Notes under the pieces: model-generated
The model's database searches: none
The model's input: the letters and a program-made list of their open reading frames with translations, nothing else
Told to the model about the DNA's origin: nothing
DNA from: Paenisporosarcina antarctica
Lineage (GTDB): Bacteria > Bacillota > Bacilli > Bacillales_A > Planococcaceae
DNA length: 64,000 nt
NCBI RefSeq assembly: GCF_004367585.1
Contig: NZ_CP038015.1
Location: forward strand, 2,114,001-2,178,000
Direction of reading: 5' to 3'
Part shown: piece by piece, positions 8,715 through 17,960 of the stretch
Position numbering within the stretch: the stretch's first letter is position 1
Layout: every line of letters starts with the position of its first letter
Position numbers and translations under genes: made by a program

Positions 8715-10069
8715 TTTATTTCCTCCTTTTGTTGTTCGAGCCATTGCGGCAATACCGCAGTAGTATAAGTTCCATCTTGGAATGCTTTTGCTCCTAAAAA
8801 TTCTTGGAACAAAGGTACATTTGTTTTAATACCTTCAATCGTAACAGATGAAAAGAATTTTTGTGCTTTAATAATCGCTTCTTCTCGTGTTTCAGATTGA
8901 ATAATTACTTTTGCAATCATTGGGTCATAGAAAGGTGTTACTGTATTTCCTTCTTCATAACCTGCATCAATTCGGATGTCTTCTGTTGATCCCCATTGAA
9001 GTTTTTTAATATTTCCTGGAGAAGGGAAGAACGTTTTTGGATCTTCAGCATAAATTCGAAACTCAATTGCATGACCTTTTGACTGTATATCTGCTTGATT
9101 AATCACCGGAAGGAGCTCGCCCTTAGCGACTATTAATTGCCACTCTACTAAATCAAAACCTGTTACTGCCTCAGTCACTGGATGCTCAACTTGAAGTCTT
9201 GTATTCATTTCTAAGAAATAGAATTGATTCTCTTCATCCACAATAAATTCAACAGTCCCTGCATTACGATAATTTACTGCTTTAGCAGCATCAACTGCCG
9301 CTTGTAATAATCGTTCGAGAGCAGGTTTCGGGAAATTCGGTGAAGGTGACTCTTCAATCACTTTTTGGTTACGACGTTGAACTGAACAGTTTCGTTCAAA
9401 CAAATGCACAGTATTACCATGTGTGTCACCGAAAATTTGAACTTCAATGTGACGTCCGCCAGAAATATACTTTTCTAAGAAGACGACATCATCTCCGAAG
9501 TAAGCCTTTGCACGTGTTTTCACGGAAACAAAGTTCTGACTGAGCGCTTGTTCATTATCACAGCGAATCATACCGATTCCACCGCCCCCACTGCTTGCTT
9601 TAAGCATGATTGGGTAACCTATAAGTTTAGCTTCTTGGATGGCCTCTTCAAGCGTTTCAATACCATCATCAGTACCTGGCACTACCGGCACACCTGCTGC
9701 TTTCATCGTTTGACGAGAACCAATCTTATCGCCCATAGTATCTATTGTTTGTGGATCTGGACCGATAAAAATCATGCCAGCTTCTTCAATCTTACGCGCA
9801 AAACTTGAATTCTCTGACAGTAGACCATAACCCGGATGAATAGCGTCAACCCCTTCACGCTTAGCTAATGCTAAAATATCATCCACTTTTAAATACGATT
9901 GTTGCACTTGGCTTGGACCAATTAAAAATGCTGAGTCTGCTTCTTTTACATAAGGTAAATCAGCATCTGCTTCAGCATAAATTGCTACTGTTTCAATATT
10001 TAACTTTTTACATGTTTTGATAATACGTCGTGCAATTTCTCCCCTGTTTGCAATTAACACTTTTTGCAT
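8711..10069 (-). CDS. Biotin carboxylase subunit of acyl-CoA carboxylase
   Basis: 452-aa ATP-grasp biotin carboxylase that charges the neighbouring BCCP using bicarbonate and ATP. Motifs seen: N-terminal KVLIANRGEIARRI, the glycine-rich ATP loop KASSGGGGIGM (about residue 160), EKYISGGRHIEVQ, and the catalytic FLEMNTRLQVEHPVTE (about 285-300). This is likely the second AccC-like protein of the cell, since the fatty-acid accBC pair usually lies elsewhere. The ATG has AGGGGGAC upstream. Confidence 0.93.
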   Translation of the reverse strand: MQKVLIANRGEIARRIIKTCKKLNIETVAIYAEADADLPYVKEADSAFLIGPSQVQQSYLKVDDILALAKREGVDAIHPGYGLLSENSSFARKIEEAGMIFIGPDPQTIDTMGDKIGSRQTMKAAGVPVVPGTDDGIETLEEAIQEAKLIGYPIMLKASSGGGGIGMIRCDNEQALSQNFVSVKTRAKAYFGDDVVFLEKYISGGRHIEVQIFGDTHGNTVHLFERNCSVQRRNQKVIEESPSPNFPKPALERLLQAAVDAAKAVNYRNAGTVEFIVDEENQFYFLEMNTRLQVEHPVTEAVTGFDLVEWQLIVAKGELLPVINQADIQSKGHAIEFRIYAEDPKTFFPSPGNIKKLQWGSTEDIRIDAGYEEGNTVTPFYDPMIAKVIIQSETREEAIIKAQKFFSSVTIEGIKTNVPLFQEFLGAKAFQDGTYTTAVLPQWLEQQKEEIK

Positions 10070-10172
10070 TAGTTGTCCCCCTAAGTTATTCGAACATTAA
10101 GTTCCATCTACCTTAGTCTATACGAAAAATGAAAACTATTTCAAGTTTTATTAAAGAAATATTCAAACTAGC

Positions 10173-10222
10173 AAAAAAATAAGCTGTTTCTTTAAAGATT
10201 TAATCTTTAAAGAGACAGCTTT
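10173..10222 (-). terminator. Terminator after the RsfA-type gene
   Basis: Minus strand: a long stem, AAGCTGTCTCTTTAAAGA with TCTTTAAAGAAACAGCTT, followed by a T run. It separates the regulator gene from the carboxylase operon, which probably has its own promoter. Confidence 0.85.
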
Positions 10223-10233
10223 ATGAATATGCT

Positions 10234-10614
10234 TTAGTTTTTTTGATGTACAAAGGGACTTTCTAAACACACTCGCTGAATTTGTTGCACATATGTTTTC
10301 AACTGAGCATGTTCTTTTTGTAGTCTATTATGCGCTTCTAATAATTCATCATAACTAGACATCGCTTGCTTTAAATGTGTATGCATTGGATGTTGATATT
10401 TTTGTTTGGCATTATTTAAGTCTTGTCCATACGTATGTCTTAAAGTTTTATTCCATCTAAATCCACAAGCCTGTTTTGTTCGAGAGAGTTTTTCAGCAGC
10501 TACTTCAAATGCATAAATTTGTGTGCCACCATTTTTTACTATTTCCAAAACAGTAGTTACTAATTTTTGGTCATCATCAGGAGTCCATTGATCTTTTCTT
10601 TTCACTTCATTCAT
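10234..10614 (-). CDS. RsfA/YlbO (GerR)-type transcriptional regulator
   Basis: 126 aa. The N-terminal half is a Myb/SANT-like DNA-binding domain (QWTPDDDQKLVTTVLE and ACGFRWNKTLRHTYG), typical of RsfA-family prespore/mother-cell regulators. The C-terminal part is a short coiled coil (about residues 85-115). B. subtilis ylbO (gerR) occupies the same place next to ylbN-rpmF. I start at ATG 10614 because CGAGGTGA lies 8 bases upstream; the 25-residue upstream extension is not family-like. It is shorter than RsfA/GerR proteins I recall, so it may be a compact version. Confidence 0.82.
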   Translation of the reverse strand: MNEVKRKDQWTPDDDQKLVTTVLEIVKNGGTQIYAFEVAAEKLSRTKQACGFRWNKTLRHTYGQDLNNAKQKYQHPMHTHLKQAMSSYDELLEAHNRLQKEHAQLKTYVQQIQRVCLESPFVHQKN

Positions 10615-10690
10615 ATCATCTTCACCTCGCGTTTTTTCTACTATATGACGCAAGGAAAAAAAATAGAAGTCGGTGAACAATCTATTCAAG

Positions 10691-11452
10691 TTATTTTCGT
10701 TTCTTTAAGAACTTTTGAACAGCCTCATGATGCTCATCAGCTGCCCATAGCTTTGAACAAGTTTTGACTTCTTCTTTTATTTGCTCTAGTAGCTTTTGCT
10801 CAGTCCATTTACGTATTAACATCTGTTTATAGGCTCGGTGAACAGATGCTTCTACTTGTTTCATCTCATGCACAAACGTTTCTAACGCTTGTTCTTTGTT
10901 TCCGTCGTATAGTTGCGTTGCCCAGCCATTATCTAAAAGACTATGCGCAAGTAAAGGTTTCGCTTCACATAACATTTGCATAGCTATATCTTGCCTAGCT
11001 AATTTTTCAAATAAATATGTTCCGCCACCCCAACCACTAGTAATAGCAAGGGTCCCTTGAATAAATCCGGCTTTTGCGTGTGAGGATACTAATCGGAAGT
11101 CACATGCTGTGGCAATTTCACAGCCACCTCCGACCGCATGTCCATTGACAAGTGCAATGACAGGCACAGGAAGGGTCGCGATATTATATAGGGCAGTCGC
11201 CATTCGGTTAAGCATGGGAAAAGCGTCTTCCTCTGTTTGGAGTCCGTGAAAGATAGACAAATCTCCTCCAGAACAAAACGCTTCATTACCTTCGCCTGTA
11301 ATGACGACAAATTGTATAGTTGAATCATTATGTACAGATGTAACTAGACTCTCAAATCCAGCAATGACTTCGTGATTTATTGCATTACGAACTTTAGGTC
11401 GGTTTATGGTGAAACGTAAAATATTTTCCTCACGATTTATGGTGAATGTCAT
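10691..11452 (-). CDS. Enoyl-CoA hydratase/isomerase family protein
   Basis: 253-aa crotonase-fold protein. Oxyanion-hole segments are present: EAFCSGGDLSIF (about residues 58-70) and NGHAVGGGCEIATACDFRL (about 103-121). The glutamate in GGGCEI fits the first catalytic Glu of hydratases, but the second Glu region reads IQGTLAITSGWGGG, without an acidic residue. True hydratase activity is therefore uncertain; an isomerase, hydrolase or related CoA reaction is possible. It sits between the rpmF terminator and the RsfA-type gene. Confidence 0.85.
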   Translation of the reverse strand: MTFTINREENILRFTINRPKVRNAINHEVIAGFESLVTSVHNDSTIQFVVITGEGNEAFCSGGDLSIFHGLQTEEDAFPMLNRMATALYNIATLPVPVIALVNGHAVGGGCEIATACDFRLVSSHAKAGFIQGTLAITSGWGGGTYLFEKLARQDIAMQMLCEAKPLLAHSLLDNGWATQLYDGNKEQALETFVHEMKQVEASVHRAYKQMLIRKWTEQKLLEQIKEEVKTCSKLWAADEHHEAVQKFLKKRK

Positions 11453-11479
11453 GTGCAGTAGCCTCCTAGTAAATAGAGA

Positions 11480-11518
11480 AAAAGACTACCAGAGAGCCAT
11501 GGTCTCTCTGGTAGCCTT
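11480..11518 (-). terminator. Terminator of the yceD-rpmF operon
   Basis: Minus strand: CTACCAGAGAG pairs perfectly with CTCTCTGGTAG around a 7-nt loop, then TCTTTTT. Strong intrinsic terminator after rpmF. Confidence 0.92.
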
Positions 11519-11538
11519 TATATTGAACAAATACTGAA

Positions 11539-11712
11539 TTATTTGCTCATTACTTCTTTCCCTTTGTAATATCCGCATGATTTACAAATATGGTGAGCCA
11601 ATTTTGATTCATTACAGTTTGGACAAGCTACCATACCAGGTAGGGATAATTTGAAATGCGTACGACGCTTTCGTTTAACTGCTTTAGAAGTCTTTCTAAA
11701 CGGTACAGCCAT
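11539..11712 (-). CDS. rpmF: 50S ribosomal protein L32
   Basis: 57-aa ribosomal protein. It begins [19 protein letters not shown] and carries the four-cysteine zinc ribbon of the C+ form (CPNC then CKSC). The ATG has AAGGAGGTG close upstream. Its pairing with the upstream DUF177 gene (yceD/ylbN) is conserved across bacteria, and a strong terminator follows. Confidence 0.98.
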   Translation of the reverse strand: MAVPFRKTSKAVKRKRRTHFKLSLPGMVACPNCNESKLAHHICKSCGYYKGKEVMSK

Positions 11713-11734
11713 TGTGGCACCTCCTTACAGATCG

Positions 11735-12265
11735 TTATTCGTCTGTTTGATCAAAATACTTAGCTAAATCAGCAAGTCTAGGATCCGATTTTTTAGGTTC
11801 ATTTTCTTCTTTCACAGACAATTCCTCTTCTGTTAAGTACGACCAGTTTTTGCCGCCAGGAATCGGTAGATGGTTAGCATCTTCCTTAAACACTTGAAAA
11901 GGAATTTCGACTAGAATTAATTCTTCAAGTACAGGGTCGACATTTACAACATCACCTTCTACATAATGAATTTCTCCATCGTCTACCTTATGTTTATCTG
12001 ACCAACTAAAAAGCTCATCGGTTTGAATATCAAACGGATACTCAACATCTTCCCACGTTCGAGAACATGGTAAAGTTAGGATGCCTGTCAGTTGAAAATG
12101 ACAAGTCATTTGCTCTGCACCGAATGTGCAGTGCCCTTTTACATGAACGGGTGATATTTTCCGGATGTCCGGGTTACGTGTCATAACATCATCCAATAGA
12201 ATCGTTTCATCAATTGGCATCCCGTTATGGCGATATTTAGATAGTTGATGAATTGCCCATTTCAT
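11735..12265 (-). CDS. YceD/DUF177 family protein (YlbN)
   Basis: 176-aa conserved protein usually cotranscribed with rpmF and thought to act in 23S rRNA or ribosome metabolism. A family-typical core is seen: CHFQLTGILTLPCSRTWEDVEYPFD (two cysteines, about residues 55-75), then an acidic region and a lysine-rich C-terminus ending DPRLADLAKYFDQ. The ATG follows GAGGTGAT. A consensus sigma-A promoter lies upstream. Confidence 0.92.
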   Translation of the reverse strand: MKWAIHQLSKYRHNGMPIDETILLDDVMTRNPDIRKISPVHVKGHCTFGAEQMTCHFQLTGILTLPCSRTWEDVEYPFDIQTDELFSWSDKHKVDDGEIHYVEGDVVNVDPVLEELILVEIPFQVFKEDANHLPIPGGKNWSYLTEEELSVKEENEPKKSDPRLADLAKYFDQTDE

Positions 12266-12294
12266 TCGTTTATCACCTCAAGACAACAAAGTTG

Positions 12295-12323
12295 ATTATA
12301 TAATGCAGGAAATTAGATGTCAA
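12295..12323 (-). promoter_or_regulatory. Sigma-A promoter of yceD-rpmF
   Basis: Minus strand TTGACA (12323-12318), 17-bp spacer, TATAAT (12300-12295): perfect consensus with ideal spacing, as expected for a ribosomal-protein operon. Confidence 0.9.
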
Positions 12324-12332
12324 GATAATTTC

Positions 12333-12361
12333 TTGTCACCCCAATTTTTGACCCGTATAAT
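12333..12361 (+). promoter_or_regulatory. Sigma-A promoter of tmcAL
   Basis: TTGTCA (12333-12338), 17-bp spacer, TATAAT (12356-12361), followed by AGGGGG and the TTG start at 12389. Divergent from the yceD promoter. Confidence 0.85.
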
Positions 12362-12388
12362 CAATAGTAATGATAGGGGGTCAACATC

Positions 12389-13600
12389 TTGAAAGCAACC
12401 GGTATAATCGTTGAACATAATCCGTTCCATAACGGACATTTATATCATATCAAAGAATCAAGAAAAAAAACAGCAGCAGATATTATTATTGCGGTCATGA
12501 GCGGAAACTTTTTACAACGAGGAGAACCAGCACTTGTAAACAAGTGGACACGAACTGAAATGGCCTTAAAGGCTGGTGTTGATATCGTGATCGAACTCCC
12601 TTATGTATTTGCAACCGCACAAGCGAGCGACTTTGCACGTGGTTCAATTGATTTATTAGAAGCTATTGGGTGTGATGATTTTTGTTTTGGCAGTGAAGAA
12701 GGTTCTATAGAACCCTTTGCTCACTCATATGAAGTAATTACTACACATCAAGAGGATTACCAAAATTCGATCAAACAATACATGAAGCTTGGTTTAAGTT
12801 ATCCAAAAGCGTTAAATGAGGCTTACACTGAAATAACAAGCAACTCAGAAATAAATTTTGTGGACTTATCAAAACCAAACAATATTCTTGGCTATCATTA
12901 TTTAGAAGCAGCATATCAAATAAATGCGCATATTAAGCCTGTTACGATCCAACGTGTTGTAGCTAATTACCATGATGATGTAGAACACAGTCAATCAATT
13001 GCAAGCGCTACAGGCATACGTAAGGCTATTTTCGATGATGGTTCAATCGAAGCATTGGCAAACTTTATGCCACAAACATCTCTTGAACATTTATTAAACT
13101 GGAAAGATTCAATTGGTGTATTTGGTAGCTGGCAACAGTTTTGGCCTTTACTCCGATTTACGATCATTCGTTCTTCTGTAAAAGAACTTGCCACATACGC
13201 AGAAGTAACAGAAGGAATAGAGCATTTAATTTACGAAGCAGCAAAGAAATGTGAGACATTTGAAGAATTTATGGCATGTGTGAAATCTAAAAGGTACACC
13301 TGGACACGTATTCAGCGGATGCTTACACATATTTATACAGGTTTTACGTGGGAAGCTTTACATTCACATAAAAAACCGACATATATTCGAGTTCTTGGCA
13401 TGACACACAATGGACAGAAATACCTTAATCATAAGAAAAAAAACCTTTCATTGCCTCTCGTTAGTCGAGTAGCTGCAATAAAAGATTCTTTATTAGATTT
13501 AGATATTCATGCATCGGATTTATATCATTTGGGACTACAATCAAATAAAATTAAGCAGCCCGCTGGATCTGATTATCGAAATCCACCCATAATTATTTAA
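12389..13600 (+). CDS. tmcAL: tRNA(Met) cytidine acetate ligase TmcAL (YlbM)
   Basis: 403-aa nucleotidyltransferase-fold enzyme that acetylates the wobble cytidine C34 of elongator tRNA-Met with acetate and ATP. The N-terminal nucleotide-binding motif HNPFHNGHLYH, MSGNFLQRGEPA and DIVIELP are characteristic. Length matches family members (about 400-415 aa). The TTG start has AGGGGG 8 bases upstream. It converges on ylbL with only 2 bp between stops, where only a weak AT-rich hairpin is seen. Confidence 0.95.
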   Translation: MKATGIIVEHNPFHNGHLYHIKESRKKTAADIIIAVMSGNFLQRGEPALVNKWTRTEMALKAGVDIVIELPYVFATAQASDFARGSIDLLEAIGCDDFCFGSEEGSIEPFAHSYEVITTHQEDYQNSIKQYMKLGLSYPKALNEAYTEITSNSEINFVDLSKPNNILGYHYLEAAYQINAHIKPVTIQRVVANYHDDVEHSQSIASATGIRKAIFDDGSIEALANFMPQTSLEHLLNWKDSIGVFGSWQQFWPLLRFTIIRSSVKELATYAEVTEGIEHLIYEAAKKCETFEEFMACVKSKRYTWTRIQRMLTHIYTGFTWEALHSHKKPTYIRVLGMTHNGQKYLNHKKKNLSLPLVSRVAAIKDSLLDLDIHASDLYHLGLQSNKIKQPAGSDYRNPPIII

Positions 13601-13602
13601 AA

Positions 13603-14652
13603 TTATTTTTTCGGCTCAAGTTCTTCTATAAATTCAAGTGCATCATCTACGGTTTTGACAGGCACGATTTTCATCTTCGTGCCTATTTTTTCAGCCATTT
13701 CTTTAGCTTCTAAGTAATTAGAACCTAAAGAAGGATTTTTTTTCAAAACTTCCTCCGGTAACACATCGTCTGGCGCAAAGAAAATCTCTACATCCGCTTT
13801 ATCAGCAGCAATTACTTTTAAATCAATCCCACCTATACGACCAACTTCACCAGTATCTTTCATTGTGCCTGTTCCAGCCATAGAATAGCCTTTTGTCAAA
13901 TCTTCATCCATTAACTGATTTAAGATTTCAAGTGTAAACATTAAGCCGGCTGAAGGACCACCAATTTCCTCTGATTTAATCTTCACTGTCGGAGAAGTAG
14001 TAATTTCTTTATCTTCACTAAATGAAATACCAAGACCTGCTCTACTTTCATCAGACGGAATTGGTTTTAATTCAATTTCGATTAACTCCAATTTTTCATC
14101 ACGCTTTATTTTTAAAGTGATGATTTCCCCTACATTTTTATCATTCAAATAGTCAATTAAACTTTGTTGGTCACTACTTTTAATGCCATCAATTTGCATG
14201 ATTCTGTCACCAGCTTTAAGTAAACCGTCGGCCGCTCCATTTGGTAATACATTTAATATAAATATACCTTTAGTAGTTATTTCATATGGTTTTCCTGCTT
14301 TTTCAAATGCAATTTGTATCGCATTAAATTGTGATTGTGACATGAGATGCAATTGACGAACCGTATATTCTTCATCATCTTCATCGGGATTTCTCACATG
14401 ATTTGACTGCAATATTTTTTGTTCATCAGATACTTTAGCCCATGCATATGTAAATGGTGTAGCTTTTGCTAAACCTATGGTCATTAAACTCATAGATCCT
14501 TCATCATCTTGGTCCCCATCTTGCACAGTTACTAACGGTTTTAGAGGATAAGCTCCTCCAGGTTTTGTGATGTAAGCATCAACAGGATAAAAAGTAGCGC
14601 TTACTAGAAAAATACAAATCAAGAAAAAACTAATCGTACTTTTCTTTGGCAT
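13603..14652 (-). CDS. ylbL: PDZ-Lon serine protease, SepM/YlbL family
   Basis: 349-aa membrane-anchored protease. An N-terminal signal-anchor (about residues 7-27) is followed by a PDZ domain (about 120-200, with LKAGDRIMQIDG) and a C-terminal Lon-type protease domain. The catalytic Ser lies in EIGGPSAGLMF and the Lys in IGGIDLKVIAA, forming the Ser-Lys dyad. Streptococcal SepM cleaves a peptide pheromone; the substrate here is unknown. The ATG is preceded by GGAGGTGAG. Confidence 0.93.
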   Translation of the reverse strand: MPKKSTISFFLICIFLVSATFYPVDAYITKPGGAYPLKPLVTVQDGDQDDEGSMSLMTIGLAKATPFTYAWAKVSDEQKILQSNHVRNPDEDDEEYTVRQLHLMSQSQFNAIQIAFEKAGKPYEITTKGIFILNVLPNGAADGLLKAGDRIMQIDGIKSSDQQSLIDYLNDKNVGEIITLKIKRDEKLELIEIELKPIPSDESRAGLGISFSEDKEITTSPTVKIKSEEIGGPSAGLMFTLEILNQLMDEDLTKGYSMAGTGTMKDTGEVGRIGGIDLKVIAADKADVEIFFAPDDVLPEEVLKKNPSLGSNYLEAKEMAEKIGTKMKIVPVKTVDDALEFIEELEPKK

Positions 14653-14752
14653 GTTTACTCACCTCCATGATGACAAGCATTGTTTATGCATATATATAGT
14701 TTAGCACTTTAACTTTACTTCTGACAAAACGGTTGAAACGGGGTAATCTCAC

Positions 14753-15643
14753 ATGCTACATAAAACCAATCTATTCATTTGTTGGTTTCTAATGATATTG
14801 TTTATCTTTATGCCTGAAATAACTCATCAAGGTGCACAACTTGGCATCGAAGTTTTTTTAAAGCGTCTGTTACCATATTTATTACCATATTTAGTCGTCT
14901 CTCAATGGTTGTTGTATGAACTTTACAAAAAAAATAAATGGCAATCTCATGTGGGCAATAGTATCAAAATATATACAATCGGTGCTTTTGGTGGTTTTCC
15001 GACAGGTGCAGCTACTATCTCAACACTTGCGCAATCAAGCATGATTAGTAAACGTCACGCTAGTCACTTACTTGGCATTTGTCATGCACCTAGCCCAATG
15101 TTTGTTGTAGGCGTTGTTGGTAGTCAATTTCTTTTATCCGTCAATACAGGTATTTTAATCTTGATAATTCTACATAGTATCAATCTCATTTTTTTAGTAT
15201 TTCTTCATATGTTTATTCCCATGCCTACTCTTCCAAAAAATGACCAAGTGGCAAAGTCTGTTTCTTCTCCACTGAGTGAAGGCATCCATCAAGCTTCTTC
15301 TATTTTACTCTTAGTAGCAACTACAGTTGTATTCTTTACAACCATTAGTACGGTTATCAGGGAAAGTATGACATTTATTTTGGATGAAATACCCAATCAA
15401 GTAACCGTTATCATTTATTCTTTTTTTGAAATGACAGCTGGGCTAGAAATAGCTCACCAATTGTTTCAAATGGAGTCACTTTTTCCTCTTTTAGCTGTCT
15501 CCATTCTTTCCTTTAACGGCTTGAGTATACATATGCAAATTTTTGTTTTGGCAAAATCAGCTCAACTGTCGTTAAAACCATATGTTATGTACCGTTTGTT
15601 CCATTTTCTTTTATTTGTAGGAAGTTGTTTTCTTTTCCTTTAA
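14753..15643 (+). CDS. YlbJ-like nucleoside-recognition-domain membrane protein (short form)
   Basis: 296-aa polytopic membrane protein with about seven or eight hydrophobic segments. The conserved loop GAFGGFPTGAATISTL followed by MISKRHASHLLGICH resembles the GFP-G motif of sporulation protein YlbJ, and the place beside coaD fits. It is about 100 residues shorter than the YlbJ I remember from B. subtilis, so it may be a reduced version. The SD is weak (GGGG). The patatin-like ylbK expected beside it is missing. Function unknown; probably sporulation-linked. Confidence 0.75.
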   Translation: MLHKTNLFICWFLMILFIFMPEITHQGAQLGIEVFLKRLLPYLLPYLVVSQWLLYELYKKNKWQSHVGNSIKIYTIGAFGGFPTGAATISTLAQSSMISKRHASHLLGICHAPSPMFVVGVVGSQFLLSVNTGILILIILHSINLIFLVFLHMFIPMPTLPKNDQVAKSVSSPLSEGIHQASSILLLVATTVVFFTTISTVIRESMTFILDEIPNQVTVIIYSFFEMTAGLEIAHQLFQMESLFPLLAVSILSFNGLSIHMQIFVLAKSAQLSLKPYVMYRLFHFLLFVGSCFLFL

Positions 15644-15665
15644 ATAATATCAAGGAGTTTGCTAT

Positions 15666-16713
<1,048 letters not shown>

Positions 16714-16805
16714 GAAGTCCCTCCTTGTCCGATTCGCCGGTATTCATATAGGCATGCCTATTTTTTTCGTATGCTTCATGGCTAATGCCGTGATAAGATG
16801 ATTGT

Positions 16806-17219
16806 ATGGAAAGGATGTGTCATTCTCTTATGATTCAACGCTTTATTGAACTCGGAGAAGGTTATAGCGATATTTATGAATGGATGGAATTACTTGAAAC
16901 AAATGAAGATCGTTTTCACAATGTATGTATTTTCACATCAGTTTTAAAGGACGTCAAAAAATTAAGTGTTGCCCTTATTTTAAAGCCAGCAAGTGAAAGC
17001 AAATTTATGCCTATTTACTTCTGTCGAGAAGGTATTGAATATTCACTCGAAAAAACGAGCAAACGAATCCAATTAGTCGAAAAGACGATGAAGGAAAAAA
17101 ATTACTCCCCACACCGTCTAGAAGTTAAACATTCATCCTATTTTGCAGAACCAGCTTTGTATCATCAGTATTTAACAGGGGTACTGAGATTGCATCATAT
17201 ATTGCCACCTCTAAGCTAA
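16806..17219 (+). CDS. Conserved Bacillales protein of unknown function (DUF7147-like)
   Basis: Up to 137 aa, with no membrane segments and mixed alpha/beta character. It resembles a small protein found at this position (beside rsmD and ylbG) in many Bacillales, sometimes labelled methylthioribose kinase, which a protein of this size cannot be. Start uncertain: ATG at 16806, 16815 or 16830 are possible, and none has a strong SD. It ends 1 bp before the convergent ylbG stop. Function unknown. Confidence 0.7.
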   Translation: MERMCHSLMIQRFIELGEGYSDIYEWMELLETNEDRFHNVCIFTSVLKDVKKLSVALILKPASESKFMPIYFCREGIEYSLEKTSKRIQLVEKTMKEKNYSPHRLEVKHSSYFAEPALYHQYLTGVLRLHHILPPLS

Positions 17220-17220
17220 C

Positions 17221-17493
17221 TTATAAGCCAGTTTTGTAATCATATTCTTTCGCTTTATCTGGTTTAGAATTTTCATATTCAGTTTTCACAAAAGGACGGT
17301 AAGATGGGCTGACTTCTTTAACAAATGGAAGTTTCTGTAACTTCGTTGAAATTGTTTCAATTTGATCGAGGTCGCAATACATTACAACATACTTTAGTTT
17401 TCGAGAAATATATTGAACATGGCCATATTTTCTCAGCGATTTCGCTTGTTTTAAATGATGCACATATACAATTAGTCCTTGTCGGTCATTCAT
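17221..17493 (-). CDS. ylbG: YlbG family protein (DUF2129)
   Basis: 90-aa cytoplasmic protein with the family pattern [27 protein letters not shown] near the N-terminus and RPFVKTEYE near the C-terminus. Function unknown. In B. subtilis it lies directly upstream of rsmD; here one convergent gene is inserted between them. The ATG follows AGAGGGAA. Confidence 0.9.
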   Translation of the reverse strand: MNDRQGLIVYVHHLKQAKSLRKYGHVQYISRKLKYVVMYCDLDQIETISTKLQKLPFVKEVSPSYRPFVKTEYENSKPDKAKEYDYKTGL

Positions 17494-17960
17494 GCGAGTT
17501 CCCTCTTTTCTTACTTAGAAGAATACCATATGAAGGAAAATGTTCGCAACTGCTTGAAGCTTGCCAATTTATTTAACGGGATAAAAACTGTTAAAAATTC
17601 AAATTTCATCTGTTGATATGATTAAGGAGAAAGGCTTCAAAAAAGATTTATTTAAAATTTGCAAAACATGAGGTTTTCTAAATTTCTTAGATAAAATTTT
17701 GTAGGGAAGTGAATGCTGTTAAACTTGGAAAAGTTGGAAAGCGTATTGCAAAACTCGTTACAGGAAAGCTAACACAAAAACATTTAATTATTTACATGCT
17801 ATTTACATAGAGGTTCTTAAAACCCATCTTTGTTGATCTAGCTAAAACTACCCAATTCTTTCTCTGGTGAATTCTAGCTAATTGGCATACACCCACTTTC
17901 TAATTGCTATAGTTTCCTTTATAATAACAAAAGCAATATTTGCATGAGGAGGAATTATGT
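17494..17960. other. Gene-poor 467-bp interval before the GDPD gene
   Basis: AT-rich interval with no convincing gene. A 33-codon GTG-initiated frame at 17709-17810 encodes a basic segment (GKVGKRIAKLVTGKLTQKH) but has a poorly spaced SD. TATAAT at about 17920 may be the -10 box of the downstream phosphodiesterase gene. I see no hairpin of note. The missing ylbD/ylbE genes of the B. subtilis order would fall near here, but I recognise no remnants. Confidence 0.4.
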
